9,274 bases of DNA from contig JAIEMR010000205.1 in the NCBI GenBank assembly GCA_019751935.1, forward strand, positions 1-9,274, written 5' to 3'. This DNA comes from Alphaproteobacteria bacterium (GTDB lineage Bacteria > Pseudomonadota > Alphaproteobacteria > Paracaedibacterales > CAIULA01). The notes under the pieces were generated by a model. It saw only the letters and a list, made by a program, of their open reading frames with translations. It was not told where the DNA came from and made no database searches. How positions within the stretch are numbered: position 1 is the first letter of the stretch; every line of letters starts with the position of its first letter. Both the position numbers and the translations under genes were made by a program. Below are positions 1 through 5,989 of the stretch, in pieces.

Positions 1-310
1 TTGGATTTGCATAAATAGAGGCAGTTACAAGGTGAGTTGCTAAAATTTCACCATTTCTATCCACAATGTCTGCTCTAGGCAATGTAGCAATTCGCTCTGA
101 AACGGCATGAGAAACATTTTTGGATGAACGCAATACCATCACATCAACCAGACGGCCACATATCAAAAGGTAAGCAACTGCAACCAAGCTTCCTGCAATA
201 AAGACACGTTGACGTGCCATTTCTAAAAGAGAGCGTTGGTGAACGACTTGATGCCAAAGGCTGAGGTGCTTTGCAACACTACGGAAAGGGCGCTTAATAA
301 AATGTTTCAT
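1..310 (-). CDS. ftsI: FtsI (PBP3), septal peptidoglycan transpeptidase, N-terminal part only
   Basis: The first 103 codons are present and the gene runs off the left edge. The product is the class B penicillin-binding protein that crosslinks septal peptidoglycan in the inner membrane as part of the divisome. The visible part has a basic cytoplasmic tail (MKHFIKRPFRSVAKH), one membrane segment at about residues 46-60 (VFIAGSLVAVAYLLI), and then the start of the PBP dimerisation domain with PRADIVDRNGEILA followed by THLVTASIYANP, a strongly FtsI-like block. The transpeptidase domain with SxxK lies outside the window. The ATG at 308-310 follows a purine-rich AGGGGAT and comes 8 bases after the ftsL stop, so the two genes are surely co-transcribed. 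Identification rests on the dimerisation-domain motif and on gene order after rsmH and ftsL. Confidence 0.93.
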   Translation of the reverse strand, partial: MKHFIKRPFRSVAKHLSLWHQVVHQRSLLEMARQRVFIAGSLVAVAYLLICGRLVDVMVLRSSKNVSHAVSERIATLPRADIVDRNGEILATHLVTASIYANP

Positions 311-318
311 TTCATCCC

Positions 319-678
319 CTAATCCGCATCTGATGCAAAAGGTTTAGGGTCTGCGACTGCCTTGGCAATTAAATCTTCTAAGGCTTTACGGTCATATCCA
401 CCATCTTTGCTCGCAACATCTTCAAATGAAACATATTGAGTGCTGCCAATAGGGGCAATATCAAGATATTTTTGTGCAAGAATTTGCAAACGGCTCGGGT
501 CATTAAGATGGGCCCATTCAGCTCTGAGCACATGAAGTGCCTCATTCGTTTCTTGAATGCCTTTCTTTATTTGTTGATGTTGCTGCTCTAACGCCATCAC
601 AGCATATTTTGTTTTAAACAAAGCAAGCCCAATGATTATTGATAATCCACCAACAATTAACGTAGAACGGCGCATCAT
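319..678 (-). CDS. ftsL: FtsL-like cell division protein
   Basis: A 119-residue bitopic membrane protein. A short basic N terminus (MMRRS) precedes one membrane helix at about residues 6-22. A periplasmic coiled-coil stretch rich in Q, E, K and L follows (about 29-60), then the block LRAEWAHLNDPSRLQILAQKYL, which resembles the conserved end of alphaproteobacterial FtsL. FtsL is known to scaffold the FtsQLB complex that activates FtsWI at the septum. Its start overlaps the rsmH stop as ATGA (675-678), which indicates translational coupling. An AAGGA about 9 bases upstream supports this start; a second ATG follows immediately at 673-675. FtsL proteins diverge strongly in sequence, so the call depends on topology, the conserved block and position between rsmH and ftsI. 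Confidence 0.88.
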   Translation of the reverse strand: MMRRSTLIVGGLSIIIGLALFKTKYAVMALEQQHQQIKKGIQETNEALHVLRAEWAHLNDPSRLQILAQKYLDIAPIGSTQYVSFEDVASKDGGYDRKALEDLIAKAVADPKPFASDAD

Positions 679-1586
679 GGAGGAGTTCCTTTTTCATTTA
701 AAGGAACGAGAGTGGCTGCTCTCATTTTTGCCGATCTTGATCGGGGGTTTGCTTTTATTTCTTGCAGACTAGGAGACAGGGGCTTTGAGAACAAAGCTTT
801 TAGGGCATAGCCTGGGCGTGTGCATGCGAACGCATTTGTTCGCATCCAGTTTTTTACAAGTCTATCTTCCAAAGAATGAAAGGTGACTGTGATCACTTTT
901 CCACCCACAGACAATAAATTAAACGTTTTCTTTAATGAGGTATCTATTTCTATTAACTCATTATTTACAAAAATACGCAAGGCTTGAAACGTTAATGTGG
1001 CTGGATCAATTCCATCATGACGTCTTACAATCGAACGAACAAGTTTCGCGAATTCTTGAGTTGTTTCTAAAAGCTTTGTCTTCCTTTGTTCGACGATTGT
1101 CTTGGCGATAATTCGCGCTTTTTTCTCTTCTCCGTATATATAAATAATTTCGGCGAGTTGATTTTCAGGGTAAGTATTAAGGATTTCTGCAGCTGTTGGG
1201 CCACCTTGATCCTTTGACATGCGCATATCAAGAGGGCCGTCAAAGCGAAAGGAAAAGCCACGTTCAGCTTGATCTAATTGAAAAGATGAGACGCCAAAAT
1301 CAAAGACAATACCATCATAAGTCTGGTTTTGAGGCAGAAGAGTGTCTAATTCGCTAAACACTCCAGGGATGAATTCGAATCGATCTTTAAACTCATTTTT
1401 AAAAGATTTTGCGCGTGTTGCAGCGTCTGGATCGCGGTCTATGCCGATAACTTTGCAATTTTTTGCTTCAAGTAGAGCGCGCGTATACCCACCACCACCA
1501 AAAGTTGCATCAACATAAACGCCACCATCTTTTGGATTTAAGGCCTCAACCACTTCTCGAAGAAGGACCGGAATATGAGTATCCAT
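675..1586 (-). CDS. rsmH: RsmH (MraW), 16S rRNA m4C1402 methyltransferase
   Basis: A full-length 303-residue SAM-dependent methyltransferase that N4-methylates C1402 of 16S rRNA in the decoding centre. Landmarks in order: the HIPVLLREVVEAL start; SAM motif I DATFGGGGYTRALLE (about 26-40); IGIDRDPDA, the acidic ribose-binding motif; FDFGVSSFQLDQAERGFSF and DGPLDMRM; a helical insert; and the C-terminal TFHSLEDRLVKNWM and NPRSRSAKMRAA. Nothing is missing compared with the family. It is the first gene of the dcw operon here; mraZ, which often precedes it, is absent. The ATG has no convincing Shine-Dalgarno in its AU-rich leader, but the start agrees with the family N terminus. A likely promoter with an exact TATAAT lies at 1645-1650 on the minus strand. 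Confidence 0.97.
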   Translation of the reverse strand: MDTHIPVLLREVVEALNPKDGGVYVDATFGGGGYTRALLEAKNCKVIGIDRDPDAATRAKSFKNEFKDRFEFIPGVFSELDTLLPQNQTYDGIVFDFGVSSFQLDQAERGFSFRFDGPLDMRMSKDQGGPTAAEILNTYPENQLAEIIYIYGEEKKARIIAKTIVEQRKTKLLETTQEFAKLVRSIVRRHDGIDPATLTFQALRIFVNNELIEIDTSLKKTFNLLSVGGKVITVTFHSLEDRLVKNWMRTNAFACTRPGYALKALFSKPLSPSLQEIKANPRSRSAKMRAATLVPLNEKGTPP

Positions 1587-1622
1587 AAAAATTTAAAAAC
1601 CAGAAGTTAAAAAGCAAAGTTA

Positions 1623-1660
1623 TGCTGTTGCATTATTACTTTTTATTATACGCAACAGCA
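1623..1660 (-). promoter_or_regulatory. Putative rsmH/dcw promoter inside a perfect 9-bp dyad
   Basis: TGCTGTTGC (1623-1631) and GCAACAGCA (1652-1660) are perfect inverted repeats separated by 20 bases. The spacer holds ATTATA at 1645-1650, an exact TATAAT -10 hexamer read on the minus strand towards rsmH. Transcription would start near 1638, giving a leader of about 50 bases. No good -35 hexamer is visible at 16-18 bases, which fits an activator-dependent or otherwise regulated promoter. That the dyad is an operator is inference. Confidence 0.5.
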
Positions 1661-1702
1661 GGTTGTCTATACCATTCTTAGTATTATATGTCAACATCTA
1701 TG

Positions 1703-1736
1703 CAATTTTTAAAATTGTTTTGTATTCTGATAATAT
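1703..1736 (+). promoter_or_regulatory. Putative kdsB promoter with palindrome over the -35 position
   Basis: TGATAATAT at 1728-1736 reads as an extended -10 element (TGn plus TAATAT) pointing towards kdsB. CAATTTT-T-AAAATTG at 1703-1717 is a perfect palindrome with one central base and covers the -35 position. Transcription would begin near 1743, leaving a leader of about 75 bases. The sequence is AT-rich, so the palindrome could be coincidental. Confidence 0.4.
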
Positions 1737-1819
1737 GAAGCAGTAAAAATAAAATCTTGTGTGAAGGGAAAAATATTCTTAGATTTCTTTAACATCTTTT
1801 TTTCACTTAAGGATTTTAA

Positions 1820-2554
1820 ATGCCTAGGCCTATAATTGTTATTCCTGCACGTTTGGCATCAACTCGTTTGCCAAATAAGCCACTTGTGGAAATTCAAGGA
1901 AAACCGATGATCCTTAGAGTTTGGGAACAAGCTATGGCAGCAGATATAGGGGAGGTTGTAGTTGCTTGTTGTGGCGCAGAGATTGCAGATATTATCACAG
2001 AGGCTGGTGGAAAAGCTATTCTAACGAATCCCAATCACCCAAGCGGTACTGATCGTATTCATGAAGCAGTTCGAAGTCGATCAAATTTATCCAAGGATAC
2101 TATCATTGTAAATTTGCAGGGTGATTTACCCACTGTTTCAAAAGAATCTTTAAGGGCCGTTTTGGAGCCTCTTCAAAATTCTAAAGTTGATATCGGAACA
2201 TTAGCTGTTCCCATTTCAGATCCAAAGCAAATAGAAAACCCAAATGTGGTGAAAATAGCTTTAACGTTTGTTAAACCAAACATAGGAAGAGCTCTTTATT
2301 TTTCAAGGTCACCAATTCCTTATGGAGCAACAGAATATTATCATCACATAGGTATTTATGCTTATCGAATGTCATCGTTAGAGCGATATGTTTCCCTAGA
2401 GCCGTCTCTTTTAGAGCAAACAGAGAAATTAGAACAACTCCGCGCTCTTGAAGATGGCATGCGAATCGATGTTGGTATTGTTGGTGAAATTCCCCACAGT
2501 GTAGATACCAAGGAAGACTTAGAGGCGGTGGCCAGATTTTTGGGACCTGTTTAA
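1820..2554 (+). CDS. kdsB: KdsB, CMP-KDO synthetase (3-deoxy-manno-octulosonate cytidylyltransferase)
   Basis: A 244-residue cytoplasmic enzyme that transfers CMP from CTP to KDO, activating it for attachment to lipid A. Landmarks: IPARLASTRLPNKPLVEIQGKPMI (about 8-31), the nucleotide-binding N terminus; NHPSGTDRIHEAV; VNLQGDLPT, with the QGDLP form usual in alphaproteobacteria (QGDEP in E. coli); TLAVPI; ALYFSRSPIPYG; HHIGIYAYR; LEQTEKLEQLRALEDG; and the terminal VDTKEDLEAV. Length is normal. TAAGGAT at 1808-1814 is well placed for the ATG at 1820. The presence of the gene implies a KDO-containing LPS. Its last 36 bases are overlapped antisense by the next gene. Confidence 0.96.
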   Translation: MPRPIIVIPARLASTRLPNKPLVEIQGKPMILRVWEQAMAADIGEVVVACCGAEIADIITEAGGKAILTNPNHPSGTDRIHEAVRSRSNLSKDTIIVNLQGDLPTVSKESLRAVLEPLQNSKVDIGTLAVPISDPKQIENPNVVKIALTFVKPNIGRALYFSRSPIPYGATEYYHHIGIYAYRMSSLERYVSLEPSLLEQTEKLEQLRALEDGMRIDVGIVGEIPHSVDTKEDLEAVARFLGPV

Positions 2555-3046
2555 AAACATTCCAATTTCATAAGAAGTCCTCACTGATATCCATAATTTC
2601 AAGGGCATTTCTCCTCGGTATTTTTCAATAAGAGAATTCCAACGTTTATGGTAATTCCAGGTATAAACAAGAAGTTTCAAAGAAAGGCGTTCTGGGCAAT
2701 TATTTGCTCGATCTGGAAAAGTTTGAGCAGAAAATCGCCTGATGATGAAACGCTTTAAGATCCTGTAAAGACATAAAATCCGATTCATTTTAAAGTATAT
2801 AATGGTATCCGCATGCTTTAAGCGAAGGGGTAGGGAATGCATGCAATTCCCATCTAGTATCCACGCGTCTTCTTTTAAAATCTCGTAAAGATCTTTTAAA
2901 AAATCTTGTTCTGGTTTTTCTTGCCAATTAGCGAGGTAGAAGTATTTATCTAAGTGAAAGACAGGGATTTTGAGAATTTCCCCCAATCTTTCTGCAAAGT
3001 GAGTTTTCCCAGACCCAGGCCTTCCAAAAACCATAATTTTCTTCAT
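2519..3046 (-). CDS. FlaR-like / adenylate-kinase-like P-loop NTPase
   Basis: 175 residues. A Walker A motif, GRPGSGKT (about 8-15), follows the first strand MKKIMVF. Then come FHLDKYFY, in the position of the acceptor-site LD motif of small kinases, WILDGN (about 62-67), and TIIYFKMNR, a Walker B-like strand followed by the arginine-rich lid ILKRFIIRR. This architecture matches the proteins annotated 'DNA topology modulation protein FlaR' or adenylate-kinase-like ATPases, whose true substrate is mostly unknown. The C terminus NRSQKSGHRL is encoded antisense to the end of kdsB, an odd tail-to-tail overlap of 36 bases. The same 10-mer, GGGACCTGTT, lies at each side of the gene (2542-2551 and 3068-3077). 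The Shine-Dalgarno is weak. The fold is fairly certain; the function is not. Confidence 0.8.
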   Translation of the reverse strand: MKKIMVFGRPGSGKTHFAERLGEILKIPVFHLDKYFYLANWQEKPEQDFLKDLYEILKEDAWILDGNCMHSLPLRLKHADTIIYFKMNRILCLYRILKRFIIRRFSAQTFPDRANNCPERLSLKLLVYTWNYHKRWNSLIEKYRGEMPLKLWISVRTSYEIGMFLNRSQKSGHRL

Positions 3047-3083
3047 AAAAAACTCGTAAAAAGAGACGGGACCTGTTAGATCT

Positions 3084-3102
3084 TATAATTAATTTTTATA
3101 AT
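3084..3102 (+). promoter_or_regulatory. Twin TATAAT boxes upstream of ymdB
   Basis: Two exact TATAAT hexamers lie at 3084-3089 and 3097-3102 in the 76-base divergent gap between the FlaR-like gene and the phosphoesterase gene. The second is 20 bases from the start codon at 3123, leaving room for the AAAAGG at 3106-3111 as ribosome site. -35 matches are poor (TGTTAG at 3074-3079 with a 17-base spacer). The AT-rich run could equally serve the minus-strand gene. Confidence 0.35.
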
Positions 3103-3122
3103 TTAAAAAGGCTAAAAAACAT

Positions 3123-3938
3123 ATGCGCCTCTTATTCTGTGGGGATGTGGTTGGCAGAAGTGGCAGAGAAGCTGTCCTGCAGAATATTCCAAAATTGCGT
3201 GAACGTTTAAGTCTTGATTGCGTTATTGTTAATGGAGAGAATGCCGCTAATGGTTTTGGGATTAATGCTTCCATTTGTAGGGATTTTTATAAAGCAGGCG
3301 TTGATGTCATCACAACGGGCAATCACATCTGGGATCAACGCGAAACTATTAGCTATATTGATCAGGATAAAAACTTACTGCGGCCTATAAATCTTTTGCC
3401 TTCCAGTCCTGGGCAAGGTTTTACCCTGCACACAACGACTAAAGGGCAAACTGTATTAGTCATTAATGCAATGGCTCGTCTGTTTATGGACGCGAGCGAA
3501 GATCCCTTTTCAAGCGTTGATGCTCTTTTAAAAAAATTTACTTTAGGGTCAACTGTTTCAGCGATCGTGCTTGATTTTCATGGTGAAGCGACTTCTGAAA
3601 AAATGGCAATGGGCCATTTTTGTGATGGTCGGGTTAGTCTTGTAGTTGGAAGCCACACCCACGTTCCAACATCAGATACAATGATCTTGGATGGTGGCAC
3701 AGCTTATCAGTCTGATGCTGGAATGTGCGGCGATTATAACTCGGTTGTTGGGATGAAAAAGGAAACACCGATATTCAAATTTACTCGCAAGATGCCACCT
3801 GCTGAGCGGATGACCCCAGCACAAGGCGAAGCGACTTTATGTGGCGTTTATGTGGAAACAGATGATAAAACGGGGCTTGCGGTTTCTATACACCCTGTTC
3901 GCATAGGCGGACGTTTGTCTGAAACGTTGCCTTTTTGA
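3123..3938 (+). CDS. YmdB-family metallophosphoesterase (TIGR00282)
   Basis: A 271-residue, full-length cytoplasmic calcineurin-like phosphoesterase. The metal and catalytic residues are all visible at family positions: D8 (CGDVVG), E39 and N40 (NGENAANGFGI), N67 and H68 (TTGNHIWD), H153 (DFHGEATSEK), and H178 and H180 (GSHTHVPTSD), followed by the signature GTAYQSDAGMCGDYNSVVG. Bacillus YmdB is a cyclic-nucleotide (2',3'-cAMP) phosphodiesterase affecting biofilm and motility choices; the role in alphaproteobacteria is not settled. The gene converges with the HAD hydrolase gene, with 28 bases between the stops and no terminator hairpin seen. YmdB is the name of a family here, so no gene symbol is assigned. 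Confidence 0.93.
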   Translation: MRLLFCGDVVGRSGREAVLQNIPKLRERLSLDCVIVNGENAANGFGINASICRDFYKAGVDVITTGNHIWDQRETISYIDQDKNLLRPINLLPSSPGQGFTLHTTTKGQTVLVINAMARLFMDASEDPFSSVDALLKKFTLGSTVSAIVLDFHGEATSEKMAMGHFCDGRVSLVVGSHTHVPTSDTMILDGGTAYQSDAGMCGDYNSVVGMKKETPIFKFTRKMPPAERMTPAQGEATLCGVYVETDDKTGLAVSIHPVRIGGRLSETLPF

Positions 3939-3966
3939 TAAAAGCCAAATTTGAGAATATCAGTTC

Positions 3967-4863
3967 TTAAACTGCAAACCCAGGAATGCAATAAATGGAT
4001 TGTTCTGGATGTGCTTTGATCAGGGGCTCTAACTTTTCTAACGTTAAAGTATGTGTTTCAGAATTATAAAAGGATCCTGTCATTTCGCTAATAACGACTG
4101 CAGAATCTAAACCTGCGTTGAGAGCGCCTTTAATATCAGTATCAAAATTATCACCGACCATTAAAATTTTACTCGCAGGCACATTAGGGAAGTGCTTTAG
4201 TGCTTCCATAAACATTCGTTTGTCAGGTTTTCCATAAATAGAAACGCGCCCCCCATAGGATTGATACCATTCAGCTAAAAGGCCTGGTCTTACATGTTCA
4301 TGGCCGTTTACGTAAACTGTTTTATCAGCGTTGGCGCAAATAAGGGGAAGTTCTCTTTTTGCGGCCATCTTTAGCATTGATTGATAATGCATGGCTTCTG
4401 TTACAGGGCCACTGATGGTGGTGATAAGAAGAAAATCAGCTTTGTGAATGCTTTCAACAAGTTCAATATTTAAATTCTCAAAAAAAGTATGATCATTTAA
4501 CTCATCAATACAGAGACACCGAGGCTGAGTGTTTTCTAAAGTTTCATCTGTAGATGACAAAAGATCTTTATAAAGAAGGTCGCCCGAGGAGAAAATAGTT
4601 TTGTATAAATTTTTTTCTATTCCCATGGAGTCCAGTAAGTGAACTATATTGTGACTGCGACGGGGAGAATTTGTTAAAAATACAACGGTTTTATTTTGTT
4701 CATGAAGAGAAGTCAGGCAATCCTTTACTCCCGGAAAAAGCTCCCTGCCGTTATGAATAACTCCCCATAAATCTACAATAAAGCCGTCATACTGGGCACA
4801 TAATGGGAGCATGTTGTCTAAATATAAAGCATTCTTGTGTTGTGCAGTCCCTAAATGTTCCAT
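3967..4863 (-). CDS. HAD superfamily IIA hydrolase (TIGR01459-like)
   Basis: 298 residues. HAD motif I is DGFIVDLWGVIHNG, with the nucleophile D31; the usual second Asp is Trp (DLW), as is typical of this alphaproteobacterial subfamily. Motif II is VVFLTNSPRRS (T/N), with a class IIA cap between motifs II and III. The motif III lysine is in YGKPDKRMF, and motif IV is MVGDNFDTDIKGALNAG. Relatives include NagD and phosphoglycolate or p-nitrophenyl phosphatases, but the substrate is unknown. The ATG at 4863 has no clear Shine-Dalgarno; Met18 is an alternative start that would still keep all motifs. A TATAAA-like -10 lies on the minus strand near 4903-4908. Confidence 0.92.
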   Translation of the reverse strand: MEHLGTAQHKNALYLDNMLPLCAQYDGFIVDLWGVIHNGRELFPGVKDCLTSLHEQNKTVVFLTNSPRRSHNIVHLLDSMGIEKNLYKTIFSSGDLLYKDLLSSTDETLENTQPRCLCIDELNDHTFFENLNIELVESIHKADFLLITTISGPVTEAMHYQSMLKMAAKRELPLICANADKTVYVNGHEHVRPGLLAEWYQSYGGRVSIYGKPDKRMFMEALKHFPNVPASKILMVGDNFDTDIKGALNAGLDSAVVISEMTGSFYNSETHTLTLEKLEPLIKAHPEQSIYCIPGFAV

Positions 4864-4989
4864 TTGATTTTGTGTACCAGAAATAAATTATTATTCTGTT
4901 CTTTATACTACACAAATGGTTAACGATTTATTTCTAGAGGCAATATAAATCTCAAATTAAATGTTATTTTTATAGTGCGCAAGTTTCTG

Positions 4990-5009
4990 CTTATTGCTCT
5001 CACAATAAG
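4990..5009. repeat. Perfect 7-bp hairpin beside the cloverleaf repeat
   Basis: CTTATTG (4990-4996) and CAATAAG (5003-5009) form a perfect stem with a six-base loop, 6 bases before the cloverleaf begins. Read on the minus strand it comes after the PhzF gene and the cloverleaf, but no T-run follows, so it is not a standard terminator. Confidence 0.45.
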
Positions 5010-5015
5010 AGATTC

Positions 5016-5098
5016 CGTCATCACGAGGCGCCATATGGCGCCGTGGTGATCCAGTGTATTTCCTGGATGGCCACGCAACTCCGTTGCTCGCCATGACG
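5016..5098. repeat. Cloverleaf-shaped dispersed palindromic repeat (83 bases)
   Basis: One sequence folds into a closing stem and three arms. Outer stem: CGTCATCACGAG (5016-5027) with CTCGCCATGACG (5087-5098), 10 of 12 paired. Arm A: a 16-base perfect palindrome of GGCGCC-ATAT-GGCGCC (5027-5042). Arm B: GTGGTGATCCAG (5043-5054) with CTGGATGGCCAC (5063-5074), one wobble and one mismatch. Arm C: GCAAC-TCC-GTTGC (5075-5087). It is much richer in GC than its surroundings. The wording (CGTCAT..CGAG, GATCCAG/CTGGAT, GTGG/CCAC) resembles repeats scattered through Rickettsia and related genomes that give rise to spurious ORFs. Only one copy is in this window, so its repetitive nature is inferred. Confidence 0.75.
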
Positions 5099-5136
5099 AG
5101 TAACTGTAAATCAAAGTGTAGGCCTATAGTATAAGC

Positions 5137-5154
5137 CAGAGAAAGCTAGCTCTG
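5137..5154 (-). terminator. Weak hairpin after the PhzF stop
   Basis: CAGAG (5137-5141) and CTCTG (5150-5154) pair around an 8-base loop that itself overlaps AGCTAGCT. It starts right after the PhzF stop codon on the minus strand. No U-run follows, so termination here is only a possibility. Confidence 0.2.
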
Positions 5155-5958
5155 TTACTTTTTAATATTTAAAAATTTTCCAGCAAAAGCTGTTACGGCT
5201 TCTCCTGTTAAAAAGGTACGTTCGTGCTCATAGCGGATTTTTAAAATACCACCTCGTTTTGAGGCTTGATAGGCTAAAAATTCATTTTTTCCAAGTCTTT
5301 CAGCCCAATAAGGGGCGAGTTTACAGTGAGCAGAACCTGTAACGGGGTCTTCATCTACGCCAACGCGAGGCGCAAAAAAACGGGACACAAAATCATACTC
5401 ATCACCCTCATTTCCAGAAGCTGTCACAATAACGCCGCGGCAGTTAACTTCTTTAAGCTTAGAAATATCAGGAGTTAATTTTTTGACTGCTTTTACGCTG
5501 TGTAATTCTACGATGTAATCGTCATGAGCTTTACTAACAGCAATAGGTGAAATTCCTAAAGCTTCTGCTAGTCCATCGGGCATACTTATGAGTTCAGCGC
5601 CATACGCTGGAAAATCAAGAGTGATCGAGTCTTTATTATTTTGAGCAGCTAGAATGCCGCTATGGGAGTCAAAATAAATTTTCTCAAATTCTTTGGCTAT
5701 GCCGTGATCATTCCATAAAATATGGGCGGCAGCAAGGGTAGCATGCCCACAAAGATTTACTTCCGTTGTTGGTGTAAACCAGCGGATATCATAGTGGCCA
5801 TGTTGCTTTGGGATGACAAAAGCTGTCTCTGATAAATTAATCTCAGCTCCAATTTTTTGCATGAGATCTTCTTCTGGAAATTGCTCAACAATGCAAACTC
5901 CAGCTGGATTGCCATGGAAAATTTCATGGCTAAATGCGTCAACTGTCCAAAATTTCAT
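5155..5958 (-). CDS. PhzF-family isomerase
   Basis: 267 residues, normal for the family: two similar diaminopimelate-epimerase-like halves. Landmarks: VDAFSHEIFHGNPAGVCIV (about 6-24); INLSETAFV, with the catalytic acid E44 (E45 in PhzF of Pseudomonas); IRWFTPTTEVNLCGHATLAAAHIL, with the conserved CGHAT; and FFAPRVGVDEDPVTGSAHCKLAPYW in the second half. PhzF isomerises a phenazine precursor, but most family members have unknown small-molecule substrates, and no phenazine genes are nearby. It is the last gene of the minus-strand block, 31 bases after the AlkC-like gene, with only a purine-rich GAAGAAA as a ribosome-site candidate. The family is certain; the reaction is not. Confidence 0.94.
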   Translation of the reverse strand: MKFWTVDAFSHEIFHGNPAGVCIVEQFPEEDLMQKIGAEINLSETAFVIPKQHGHYDIRWFTPTTEVNLCGHATLAAAHILWNDHGIAKEFEKIYFDSHSGILAAQNNKDSITLDFPAYGAELISMPDGLAEALGISPIAVSKAHDDYIVELHSVKAVKKLTPDISKLKEVNCRGVIVTASGNEGDEYDFVSRFFAPRVGVDEDPVTGSAHCKLAPYWAERLGKNEFLAYQASKRGGILKIRYEHERTFLTGEAVTAFAGKFLNIKK

Positions 5959-5989
5959 TTTCTTCGTACGGCTCCCTGGTATCTGATTT

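Larger units (their letters stand above)
4864..5154. other. Gene-free interval containing repeat structures
   Basis: No credible gene lies between the HAD start and the PhzF stop. From left to right it holds an imperfect dyad, AGAAATAAAT (4879-4888) against ATTTATTTCT (4926-4935), which flanks the probable HAD promoter; a CTTATTG/CAATAAG hairpin (4990-5009); the cloverleaf repeat (5016-5098); and a small CAGAG/CTCTG hairpin just after the phzF-like stop (5137-5154). The open frame that covers 4920-5114 is an artefact of the repeat. Confidence 0.7.

Noticed and set aside
1067..1261. 64-codon minus-strand open frame inside rsmH
   Set aside because: It lies entirely within rsmH in another frame of the same strand, has no recognisable motif, and rsmH is unmistakable.
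3089..3274. 61-codon minus-strand open frame across the ymdB start
   Set aside because: It is antisense to the conserved N terminus of the phosphoesterase, and its own start has no support.
4920..5114. 64-codon minus-strand open frame over the cloverleaf repeat
   Set aside because: Its sequence is the translation of the palindromic repeat and nearby AT-rich DNA; such frames are a well-known annotation artefact of this repeat type.
5757..5942. 61-codon minus-strand open frame inside the PhzF gene
   Set aside because: It is an out-of-frame shadow of the PhzF-family gene, with no motif.
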